From the NCBI GenBank assembly GCA_026874595.1, contig CM049306.1, positions 93,489,642-93,553,641 of the forward strand: a DNA stretch of 64,000 nucleotides, written 5' to 3'. The notes beneath the pieces are model-generated. The model searched no databases, was not told where the DNA came from, and saw only the letters and a program-made list of their open reading frames with translations. Positions 22,665 through 35,000 of the stretch are shown here, piece after piece; positions within the stretch are counted from its first letter, which is position 1; every line of letters starts with the position of its first letter. A program made the position numbers and the translations under genes. Source of the DNA: Sipunculus nudus (taxonomy: Eukaryota > Annelida > Sipuncula > Golfingiida > Sipunculidae).

Positions 22665-23486
22665 CAGTAAAACCCCGCTAACGCGACCACCTGCGGGACT
22701 AGTCAAAGTGGTAGTGTTAGCGGGATGCTTGTACATTAGTCTGCCAATATTAACGCATGCGATAATTTGGGTTTTTCATGTAAATGTTCAGTTGTTGTCC
22801 CTGTTTAATTTAAAATTTAAAATAAAGAGAAAAATAAATAACAAACATGAATATGATTCAAAGGTTTTATTCACATCTTAATAAAACACACAAATGAAAC
22901 AAATGGTTGCCGTTGAAGTCATTCTTACAGCATTGGTCTTAACACGAAGATGGTCTGATGTCGAACACGTAGTCACAATCTGAATGAACACATCAAATTC
23001 TAAATGTTAATGGTTCCTGCTTGGTCAGTGAAATGTATGCGTCTTGTGTCAGGTTTTACTAACTCCTTTTTTACCAGTATGTTAAATGCTAATCTAACAA
23101 CAAACAATGTAACGGACCATGGAGTCCAATATCAATTGATGCATATATAGTTTGGCAAACAGGTTGGGCGGCATAAAACAACCCTAACTATGACTGGGCA
23201 GATGAAAGCGGGATTTCCCACATGCCCGGCTAATTAATCGCGGGCTATTATCCAAGTCAAAGCTTGGCGATGAGCGTGTCATCTGCTCAACGGACCGCGG
23301 TCGCCACGGGCCAGTGGTCGTGACAAGGGGGTTTATTTGAATAACGGGACAAAAAAGGTGGTCGTTTGTCGTGATAGCGGGGTGGCTTTGTTACCGACTT
23401 TTTAATATGATAATTTATATTAGACAATTCTGGGACCAAGAAAAGTGGTCGTATTAGCGGGGTGGTCTTCATGAGGTACTTCACTG
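22665..23486. mobile_element. Pogo/Tigger-like MITE candidate
   Basis: An 822-bp segment flanked by TA on both sides, starting CAGTAAAACCCCGCTAACGC and ending in the inverse of CAGTGAAGTACC, with CCCCGCTAATACGACCAC set slightly inwards. Subterminal copies of 'GACCACC...CGCTA' occur several times on both sides (22680-22730, 23310-23470). TA duplication and CAGT termini fit pogo/Tigger elements. No transposase ORF. Confidence 0.5.
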
Positions 23487-23759
23487 TATGTACTTACATC
23501 ATTGTAACGTCTTGGGTTACAATACAAAATCAATAATGTAAAGAATAAGAATAAATTAAATAGGGAAAATTATAACACCCATCTAGTTTGTGCATCCTGT
23601 CTGTGGAAGGGGGGGGGGGGGGGGGTGCAGAAGGGAAGCTTATCTGCCTGGAGTGTGCAGTGATTACATAATACATGCAGGTGAGGTCTCCATTAACCAC
23701 TACACACCACTGTTAAACTGGATGTTAACAGTACTTGACATGGTCTAAAAACTTAAATA

Positions 23760-24440
23760 AAAGCTACTCTTTTCAATCAATGCATTTTTAATTCCAGATT
23801 TTAAAAGATGAAATCATTATGTAAACATTCTGTGAAAATTTAATTAACAGTGCGTACAGGGAAAAAAAAGTGCCGTGGCTAAAGTTGGAAAAATTTAAGG
23901 TAACGATTTTTATTTAAGTTTAAAACCTTAAAATAATTGCTATAGGCGCCACCTACACCTAAAATGACACAGCAGTCACATAATCAATATACCTGAGACA
24001 TTTGGTGTTGATAGCTGCAGCCATTCCCGAATTACTAGGTAACAGAAAATACATCATGTTTGCAAACAAACCATATAGTCAAATTTTTCGATCGACCGAA
24101 TTTGAAGTTCCGAAAATACAGCAACTTAAAATAACTTTTGAATTTATACTCATCTTATTTCCTTTCTTCTAGAGAACTGATAACAATGATATAAAAGCCG
24201 TATTATCAATACAATATGACTTATCTTGGGGGGGGGGATGAATTTTACCATTTTGGCCCATAGGAAGGTCTACACAAGTGGTACCACCTGCAGCTAAAAA
24301 ATAAAACAACAGGCAAGTGGTTAAAAATTCCTATGAAATTTGGTGTTATGGGCTGGAAGCAAGATATTTGGTAGCAGAAATTACATCAGGTATGCAAATA
24401 CATTGAACCGTCCAGTTTTGAGATCTATCTATCAAAGAGG
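23760..24440 (+). repeat. H-type module followed by two ~340-bp units with palindromes
   Basis: 23790-23900 is a diverged H-type block (GTGCCGTGGCTAAAGTTGG). It is followed by two related units beginning GGCGCCACCTACACC (23945) and GTGGTACCACCTGCAGC (24279), which share 'TTTGGTGTTATGG/TTGGTGTTGATAG' and 'ACATCAGGTATGCAAA/ACATCATGTTTGCAAA'. A G run lies at 24229-24237. No coding capacity. Confidence 0.45.
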
Positions 24441-25799
24441 CAACAGATCTGTACAATAGGTCCTGGGGCTTCAGCTGAAATAACACACGTAGCACATTAA
24501 CTGTGAGCCCATGTATCTGGTCTCTGAGGGACCACAACGTGATGTTTCAGCCAGCAGGATCATGTATTACATTTTTTGGCAAAGTCAGTCAGGGCATCTC
24601 CTGGTTGACAGGTGTTGTGACCTGGGCAATGTTGTGGCCCACAAGCTGTGTTTATGACACCTGTGATTGCGCCTGGTCCACTGCTTTTAACACTTGTGAC
24701 AGGAGTAAGCAAACGGTTTCAGGGTGATATTTTGGCAGGTATCAATGAATTTATTTCAAAGAGAAGACGATATTTCCTGTGTTTATTCAACATGCTTTGT
24801 AGATGAATAGGCTCCTTTAAGAATATTTGGTCCAAAATCTCAACAAATAGAAGTAAGATGACCATACTGGGTCAAAAACCCCAAAAAATGGGTGCAAGGT
24901 GAGAATATCGGGTCAAACACAATTACACATGATTCCAAGTGCAGGGCAATGTGTACGATTCCCTTTAAAATGGAATGGTAACAGGAATCCAAAGACAGTT
25001 AAACATAACCTATTCATGAAACCATTGTCTTGTTCAGCAAGAAAAAATAACTTTATGCTTAATTCTTTCTTTAATGAGTAATCAATTAACAAAAATAATT
25101 TCTTTGAGTTATGACAGCAAAGCACAACAAATATCATTAGTATATCATGTTTGATGACAGTATCTATGTACACAGACAGAATATAAAAATTCAAATAATG
25201 ACAGGCTTTGTTCTCTCTCAGTAGGTGATTGGTTGTACATGTATTTATGATTATATAATTATTTATACCATATCCACAAATAAACAATGATGTCTGATGC
25301 GGCCACTTTGTCAGGCTGCTGACCAGAGTGGATTTAAACAAGTATAGCCTATGCAGGGACACGGTGGGGCTCCGCTGCTTATTTTCATATGTACTGAGAG
25401 GGCAACACCTGTTACTGTATTGGTGATACTTTAAATAAATGTTTTATTTGTTGTAGGAGCTATGAAATCATGATGCCAAATATACAGATAATCATATGAG
25501 AACCAGTGTTACCAGTTGAACTAACTCCTAGGCTACAAGAATTCAAGCACTTTTTTGCACCTTAAAGGGAAATTAAGCACTTTTCGAGGGCTTGTAAACA
25601 CAAAAAAAAGTTTGAGCACTTTTTAAGCCCCTGTGCAAACCTTGTCATGCTTTTCCCTGATCATATGACATTTCAACCAAACCGTACAAAAAAATAAAAA
25701 AAATCGCCCTCCCCACCAATTTATAAAAAAAAAGTGCCTGAGAGCCCAAATGTTCTGAACCTATTTGGTTGTTGTCTACTACACTACCATACTGAGTGT

Positions 25800-28080
25800 G
25801 GCACATATATTATGTTCATTTCGCACAGCCATACTGAAGCTGACTAACCTTTTATGGCTTGTTCACAAGACCATTCTATTGCTGACAAACTTATTAGGCT
25901 ATCTCACACATTTATTCTGGTGCTGACAAACCTATTAGGCTATCTCACACATTCATGCTGAAGCTGACTAACCTATTATGGTTACCTCACTTAGTCACAC
26001 TGGTGCTGTGTCACCAATTATGGTTATCTCACACAGCCATACTTTTACTGACTAACCTATTATGTTTATCTCACACACATCTGTACTGACACACATTAAT
26101 AAATATTATGGTTATACCACAATATTACTGACACTGACTAACCTGTTTCAGTTATCTTCAACACAGCCATACTGATGCTGACTAACTTTATTATGTTATC
26201 TCACAGTATGGCTGACTACCGGTAAAGTATTATTGATATCCCACACATGGCCATACCAATACTGACTAACCTTATATGGTTATCTCACACAACCATTCAG
26301 ATGCTGACTAACCATTATTATATGGTTATCTCACACAGCCATTCTGGTGCTGACTAACCATAATTATATGGTTATCTCACACAGCCATTCTGGTGCTGAC
26401 TTACCATAATTATATGGTTATCTCACATAGCCATTCTGGTGCTGACTAACCATAATCATATGGTAATCTCACATAACCATTCTGGTGCTGACTAACCATA
26501 ATTATATGGTTATCTCACATAGTCATTCTGGTGCTGACTAACCATAATTATATGGTAATCTCACATAGCCATTCTGGTGCTGACTAACCATAATAATATG
26601 GTAATCTCACATAGCCATTCTGGTGCTGACTAACTGTAATTATATGGTTATCTCACAAGAGTCACATAGCCGTTCTGGTGGTGACTAACCATAAATATAT
26701 GGTTATCTCACATAGCCATTCTGGTGCTGACTAACCATAATTATATGGTTATCTCACATAGCCATTCTGGTGCTGACTAACATATTATGGCCATTCTGCA
26801 CAATGATACTGGTGCTGATCTGTATACTTTATCTCACACCACCATACTGTTGCTGACCAATATTTTATGGTTATCTCACACAGCCATACTTTTAATGACT
26901 AACCTATTATGTTTATCTCACACACATCTGTACTGACACACATTAATAAATATTATGGTTATACCACAATATTACTGACACTGACTAACCTGTTACAGTT
27001 ATCTTCAACACAGCCATACTGATGCTGACTTACTTATTATGTTATCTCACAGTATGGCTGACTACCGGTAAAGTATTATTGATATCCCACACATGGCCAT
27101 ACCAATACTGACTAACCTTATATGGTTATCTCACACAACCATTCCGATGCTGACTAATCATTATTATATGGTTATCTCACACAGCCATTCTGGTGCTGAC
27201 TAACCATAATTATATGGTTATCTCACACAGCCATTCTGGTGCTGACTAACCATAATTATGTGGTTATCTCACATAGCCATTCTGGTGCTGACTAACATTT
27301 ATTATATGGTTATCTCACATGGCCATTCTGGTGCTGACTAACCATAATTATATGGTTATCTCACATAGTCATTCTGGTGCTGACTAACCATAATTATATG
27401 GTTATCTCACATAGCCATTCTGGTGCTGACTAACCATAATAATATGGTTATCTCACATAGCCATTCTGGTGCTGACTAACCGTAATTATATGGTTATCTC
27501 ACAAGAGTCACATAGCCGTTCTTGTGGTGACTAACCATAATTATATGGTTATCTCACATAGCCTTTCTGGTGCTGACTAACCATAATTATATGGTTATCT
27601 CACATAGCCATTCTGGTGCTGACTAACATATTATGGCCATTCTGCACAATGATACTGGTACTGATCTGTATACTTTATCTCACACCACCATACTGTTGCT
27701 GACCAATATTTTATGATTATCTCACACAGCTACACTGATAATAACTAACCTATTATGTTTATCTCACACATGGTTGATGTACTGATGCTAAATAACCTAT
27801 TAAATTTATCTTAGTCAACCAGACTGATAATGACAAACCTATTATGTATCTCATAAACAGCCATACTGATGCTGACTAACCTATTTAGTTATCTCACACA
27901 CAGCCACACTGATACCAGTTAATCTAATATTGTTATCTAACATACTTTTACACTGACGCTTATTATCCTATTATGGTCATGGTATCTCTCACACAGCAAT
28001 GATAATGACTAACCCATTCAGATGATATTTTTTCACTGCTTCTCACACAAGGAAATGTTGATACTGATAAACCTGTATTC
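25800..28080. repeat. 46-bp minisatellite with an 847-bp higher-order repeat
   Basis: Tandem units of about 46 bp contain GGTTATCTCACATAGCCATT, CTGGTGCTGACTAACC and ATAATTATAT. The most regular part is 26280-26780 and 27120-27620; both flanks are strongly diverged units. Rare variants recur at constant spacing: the unit with 'ACACATCTGTACTGACACAC' at about 26070 and 26920, the insertion ACAAGAGTCACATAGCC at about 26655 and 27501, and ATGGCCATTCTGCACAATGA at about 26787 and 27633. The offset is 846-847 bp each time, so a block of about 18 units was tandemly duplicated. It lies about 0.9 kb beyond the HAUS7 stop codon. Confidence 0.9.
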
Positions 28081-28559
28081 AGACAGTTTGGTTGTTCTCA
28101 CAAGTTGCTGATATAGTTTACACCATCTTGGAAACCTCAACAGAAAAATTCTAGTTTACCTATTCTTATTATCTCACAGAGATGTTACACAAATGTTGTT
28201 CACCAACTCCCAACTCAGTGTGATACATGATGTGTATCTGTGTTACGGTCAGTACATTACATAACACTGAGAACTTTTACTTCCAAAGCGTCACATGAAG
28301 TCTTTAACACAACAACAACTACAGCACAGTAATGCACGGGGGAAAAAAGTGTAAAAGATGAAAAATTTCAATGAGAGGGTTAACAGCATCAGTTCACAGA
28401 GGGCTATTACTGATAAATCCTTTTGTTTGTGTGTGTTTTAGTTATTATCTTGATATGAGTTCCTAGTTCCTGAGACAGCTACACTTACTCACACTGGCAT
28501 GTAAGCTGGCCATGATTTTTCTATGTTGAAGAAACCATTTAGTGACATTAAATCTATAT

Positions 28560-28870
28560 TATAACTGACAGTGCTGGCACTCAAAAGCTGCCATGATTAA
28601 CTTCTCTGTGGCCACACCTCAGAAGTCACCATTTTGGTCTTGAACTGTCTGGAACAATGCCAAGCGTGTCCTAAGGGGAGTCCTTCTCCATAATTTCACA
28701 GAGAGCTTTGACATTATTTCATGAAGGGGTTACTGAACCACCATCTATCGGCAACTGCACCAGTGTATCCAGCTCAGCTCAACCCAGCCAAACTTGTTCA
28801 AACTTGTACAATGACAAAGCCGTCCCCAGTAAACCTGGCCAAAGTTACGCAGACCTGTCTCATGGGAAGG
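28560..28870. repeat. Interspersed repeat related to 10360-10615
   Basis: Shares ATAACTGACAGTGCTGGCAC, AACTTCTCTGTGGCC, GTGTCCTAAGGGGAG and GCAGACCTGTC with the first copy. It ends about 80 bp from the HAUS7 stop and may be transcribed as part of its 3' UTR (inference). I found no AATAAA on the minus strand in the roughly 600 bases after the stop. Confidence 0.5.
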
Positions 28871-28949
28871 CCTGATTATATGCCAGTTAAAATAAATTGT
28901 TGTGTAAACAATCATTTCCCAAATCATTTAACACAAAGGTCAGCAGATG

Positions 28950-29092
28950 TCACACACTGATATCTTCAAGTCCCAGTACAGTTGATGACAGGGTGTTGTT
29001 GGCAGAGGCTGTCTCTTCCAGCCGAGATAGTGAGGTCTCTAAGACACTAATACACTCCTGGAAGTTCTCAGTGGCTGACTGACTGACAGCGG
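28950..29092 (-). CDS. HAUS7: HAUS7 exon 10 and stop
   Basis: 143 bases to TGA at 28952-28950; acceptor TTTTGCAG. It encodes residues 348-394, with helix-forming ENFQECISVLETSLSRLEE and a polar tail ending GLEDISV. Confidence 0.82.
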
Positions 29093-32000
29093 CTGCAAAA
29101 AAATTGTAAAAAAATTACCAAAAATGTCATATAGATGGACAACATTAAAGTAGCCTGCAAATTAAAGCTATATCTTCACAGGATGCCCTCTAGTGAGCAA
29201 ATTGTAAACAAACAGTCAAATTAAGAAAATGTAGGATGATTTACTATTCAAAATAAAATGTATTGAAAAAAGTTTTGTAGTGATAAAATTAAGCAATATT
29301 GTTTGATGATACCAATTAGTACTAATTATGTCTAAAATTGAATTAATTCAATATATTAACATTACAGACATTTGTGTCAAGTTAAAGGCCAATCTTTGAA
29401 ACCTTTTTTCAGGTGTTTTGTGTAAATCAATTCAGAGAAACTAAAGTAAAAAAAATTAATAAAAAACACAGCTTCTACTTGCCAAACAGCAACAGAGATC
29501 ATAAGTCTTGACAGGACATGACTTGATATTTTATACTAACACAGGATATGTAAATGCAGGAATTTATAATGAAGTATGGATGTGCATGTGTGTGTGAGAG
29601 AGAGAGAGAGAGAAGAAAGGAAGAGATTTAGTTTAGCTGGATTCATTTTACTGGCCCTTTGATCCCTTTGTTTGTGTGAGAGAGTGAGTAACTCAACTTA
29701 TAACCCATTAACACAGCAAATACAAAACAGTTTTTGATCCCTGAACAATCTGCATTATGAGCTCAAATTGCAATCAAATGTGTATTAAATGCTTTGTCAC
29801 CAAAATCATATTCACTGCACATTTGAATTGGGGACTGAAACTGTTTTCAACGTGGATTGAAATTTCACACAGCAAAAGTGTGAATAAATCTATTTTGCCA
29901 AATCTAGCATAATCTCTTCAACTGGTCATGTACAGGTAAATCACATAATGCACATTGCCTATTGTTTCATATGATGTCACTGTTTGGCAGGCACGAAACC
30001 ACATGCACTTGACACCTGGGCTTTGGCCCAAACTGTTTTGGTTTTATTTGCCATATGAAAACAGTTTCTGCAATCCACAATGCCCAAAACAGTTTGAATA
30101 CATTTGCCATGTGAAAGAGGAATTCCAGGGTTTGCTGTTTGGTATATTTGTGCATGACATGTACGTCTGGACTTATAAGCCAGCTTTTAAATGTGTATGT
30201 GTATGTGTGTGTGGCATGACTTACTGAGCTGACTCTTTGGCATTCGTCTGTTAATTGCTGTCGTATCATCCTTCACTGATGTACAAATGGTTGTGGAACT
30301 TGACCTGATTGTTGCCAGCCCTCGCAAAAACTGTTAAAAGTGAAAAAAGTAAATTATTGATACATCACATTCATTGCTCCAATAACTAACATTGGTACCA
30401 TATCTATTCCTCACCAGTTATTATTTACAGCACAACCCATGGGCAGTTGGTGGTGCTGTCTGTTGAATGAATAAGAAGATAAATTTGTGACAAAAATAAG
30501 AAGTTTATTAAAGATAATACATGTAAGGTGTTCTGTGCACAGGGCAAGAGATAATATAGAAGTCACACCTGCAGTTTATGTATGAGGGTGAATCTTCTGA
30601 GGTAGTGTTGAGATTTTGTAATGTTCCCTTACAGGCTCTTGCATGAATTGAACCAAAACCTTAAGCTCTGAAACCTAAAAACTCAACCACTACGCTACTT
30701 CCTTTCCCTAGAAAGCTACAAACAGTGCATAAAATCATTCAAAATCACTGTCAGTAAGTCTGCATGCAATAAAAAATATAAATATTAATTAAAGCATAAA
30801 TCCCTTTTCATACTTTCACATTAAATGATCTGGCATGAATCTTCAGCTCTCAAATCAAACAGCTCAACCATTATACAGTGCATAAAAAATACTTTAAAGC
30901 CAACTTCAGTATGGTATGGTAAGTACATGTGCAGTAACTAAAGTGAAGGTCTAAAGCATAAATCCCATACCTCAGTGAAGCGATGCAACAAATTATAAAC
31001 CCTTTTGACTGCGGGTCCAAAGTCTCCGAGCTGAGGCGCTGCTTTGTTGCACCACTGCTTCATCTCATTTTCATAACAGTACGTGAAGCCGACCATGAGC
31101 TGGGCCGTCTCTGACAGAGCCAGCTGTAGCTTCTTGGTGATGTTCTCCAGTTCCTTATCTTCTCTACCTGGGTAGTCAAACTGTAAAAACAAGCATCAGT
31201 AATGGTTAATGCTGGGTTTTATGAGGTAACACATAGGATTCAAATAACTAAACATTTATATAACTGTTGTTAAATTAACTATACTTGTACAAGGTATGAA
31301 GTTTTGAAGAATAAATCTAGCATCTGAGGTTACTACTCTGATACAGACAGACACCTGGTCTGAAAATCTGTAGCTACACTGTAATCACAACCTGCCATTA
31401 CCTGGATTCCATAATGGTTTCTTGACTCACTACCTGGCCATTAATGTTTCATTTTACACTTTTTTAATTATCTTATGTACAGCTATTTCATTCGTATCAG
31501 ACCAACCTGAATGACAATTTTAATTAAGACAGGATGGAAGTACAAACCTGTTTCTTGAGCTCTGTCAGAATTTCTTGTTGTCTTTCTAGATCTTCTGCTA
31601 GACTGGTCACTGTGTCAGCTAATTTGCTCAGATCTGGTACAGGAGGGCTACATTTAAAAAAATAATAATATAAAAAATCTGAGGTGATAAAATGCCTCTA
31701 ATGAAATCAGCAGGTCTCATAGTAAATATAAATGATGCAATGTGCTTTTAAATAGAAATTAAGCACATAATAAATATATATGTTTATATATTATGATTAC
31801 AATATATAAACCACATGTAAAATTTCTATGGCTGACTTTCACTGCATCAAGGAATTAAAAAATTACTTTAAATGAAATCTGAAAATTATTAGTTTATTAC
31901 AATGTCAGCTAGATCTTATAGCATATATATAGCATAATACCAAGAATGCAAAACATAAACATCTATTAAGTAACTATGTATAATATTTTTCAGTTCTTAT

Positions 32001-35000
32001 GATATAGGAGCTTCTGTTTATATAATTTATCCTTGATATCCTGTGAGTAAGCATGCAGTATTTTCTGCAAATTATCAAAAAAAAAAATAAATAAATAAAA
32101 TTTAACAAAGTTCCAAATATAATTAATACATCCCTGTTCTTTTCTTCATCATTTGAACACGAAGCAGTGAGCGATGAAGGAAGTTTAATGAGAAGGAAGT
32201 AAATGTGCCTACGATTGCATATCAGTACAGCCCTGGTCCTCCCAGTTCATGTGTATCCTTTTCATGATGTCGGGAGGAAGGAGTTTAGCTTGAGTAGAAA
32301 ACATGCTGTCTATCCTCCCCTCCGAGGCTAGGGTGTCAACATACCGGCACGCGTGGTCAACCTGCTCTTCAAGAGTCTGTGATGGAGACCTAAACACAAA
32401 AATAATAATCAAGGAATTAAAACAGACAACAACAAAGTCATAATGATGAAAAAAGTTAAAGAACATATATAATCAATATGGTAACAATGATAAAAAAAAT
32501 CATGGAGACCTGATCCTAGGCATAATGACCAGAGTGAGATCTAATCCTGGGCACAATGACCAGAGTGAGATCTAATCCTGGGCACAATTACCAGAGTGAG
32601 ATCTAATCCTGGACACAATGCCAAGAGTGAGATCTAATCCTGGGCACAATGACCTGAGTGAGATCTAATCCTGGGCACAATGACCAGAGTGAGATCTTAT
32701 CTTGGACACAATTACCAGAGTGAGATCTAATCCTGGGCACAATGTTAAGAGTGAGATCTAATCCTGGGCACAATGACCAAGGAGTGGTTCCTAATCCTGG
32801 GCTCAATGAAGAGGCAGATATAGAATGGCCATTTAAATCTTTAAAAAATTTATAACATCTGTAAACAACACTAGGGGTATGGACTATGGAAAGTTGAGCA
32901 GTGAATGCACCGCTCCACACACTGGCAACTTGGATTTGATCTCCAGTGATGCCTTGAGAGTGTGCTGTAGTCGCCTGTCCCAGGTTGGTGGTTTCTCTGC
33001 GTTCTACAGTTTCCTCCATCTCTACAGACTATTGAACACCACCATCTGACCCACGGAGAATGCCTCATGTTAGTTATTATAACTAGTTTTAAAATCCATG
33101 TAAAATAAATAAAGATATTGTATAAACAATACTTATTAAAGGAATATCAAGAGAACCTTATGTCTCAGTATTACTTACACACATACATTACATAGACATG
33201 TAAGTAAGCTTACACCATTCCTGGACTGATGAGGTGTCTGGTACGAGGGTCCTCCGCCTTCTCCACAATGCCCACCATGTTGATTAAACGCTCCAGGAAG
33301 GCAGCTTGTCTGGAAGCAGAGGCTGAACCCTGCAAAAGAGATCAAACTTTGTTTTACATATTCACACTCTATTTTCACCTCTTTTGACCAACTACAACAA
33401 TGTTGGTGTAATGTCTACCGTGTGATACAGATTAAGAATAATGAAAAAAAAGTTTGGTACCAGTTCATTAAGATACTGTAGTATTTTAAGATTTATTCTT
33501 GTTAGAGCTACCGGTACTTATAATCATAACAGTTCTAGACAAAGCCATTAAGTAATTATTGAGATTCTTGTTCCTGTCACACATAAATACATTGTTTTCT
33601 TGCATCAACTAATATATTGATAAACTGATACATAATGCCAGTTTGGTAATATTACCCCTTGTGGCTAGAATGATAGCTATATATCTCAGATATCAGTGTT
33701 CTTACTCACCCTTATCAGGTCAGCATCTTCCTGTTTGCATAATCCTAAAGTTGATGTCACAAACAGTAATCCTGTGGGGAGAAGATAGGAACATATCTCA
33801 GGTAAATACACTGTATAGAGGTACTGCATGACTCTCTCATCTCTCATGCAAACAATGACTGATTATCAATTATAGATAATCAAATATCAATGAACCAATT
33901 GAATCAGGCCTGACATGTCACCAATCAAGTCTGGTTTCTGTATAGTGGTGCACTGATGTTTAATATAATCCTGATAATTATTTTGTGAATATATGACTGA
34001 AAAATGTCTCTAAATTGCTAGATTTTTAACATGTTTTGCTATGTCAAGTCCAATAAACTAATCCTATTCATGAAACATAGGTCCAGATTTGCAATTAGCT
34101 TATCCCATTTATCTTTTATGGAGAACAAATACTACTTTCATAAAATTAAAATGAACTTATTATTTTGTAAAACAATTGTCTTTGATGTTATATACAATTT
34201 TTAATCACTCTTAAAAATATCCTCAATTGTCTAGTACATGTAAAAGTAATGAATAAAGACAACAGCTATATGCTATAGATGACCATGACCTCATTTAAGG
34301 TTTCCAAGTTTATCTTAGGCTTGGTTGTCAGAGAAGTTTGTAGCTATGACAACAACAAATTGTGTATTGCTCACATGCTGACAAATAATTGTTTTCTAAA
34401 TTTTTATTACACTTTTACAGTTTTATTTAGCTTGAGGACAAAAATGTTCATAAAATTAATCAATTTGTTATATATAGTACAAAAAAAATAACAGAATAAT
34501 CTATCCGACTGGTCATAACATAATTACTCCACGACTCAGTCTTATCACGTCCACACAATCATATTTATATGTTTATATATATATATATATATCATCAATT
34601 CTCATCCTGTACAGTGACATTGCACTGTAGGTTTTACATGATAAACACTCACTCTTTCAGATAAGTGGTTATTTGTCTGCAATATATGACAGTCTAGTGT
34701 TGAAACAGTAGCATAAACAAGTAACAAAACTGTATCTATAAACCACAAATTGTTACTGATCACCTCCAAGTGAGATAGGTTAATGATTTAAAAGGCTGCA
34801 TAATTTCACTCTTTAGCTCAGTCATTAACCTGAATGCAATTATCTGCATCTGATTCTAAACAGGAAATATGCTGGTCACCCCATCTTTATAACCTTGTAA
34901 GTTATATAGCTTTCTGCTTGTTAATAGCTGCTGAACTGATGTTATGCACACATATTTACTATTTTATGTCTCATGATAAAATGAGGATTGTAAACTTTAC

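Noticed and set aside
25800-28080. CRISPR-like appearance of regularly spaced repeats
   Set aside because: The units are contiguous 46-bp tandem copies with no unique spacers, and the setting is a eukaryotic gene flank.
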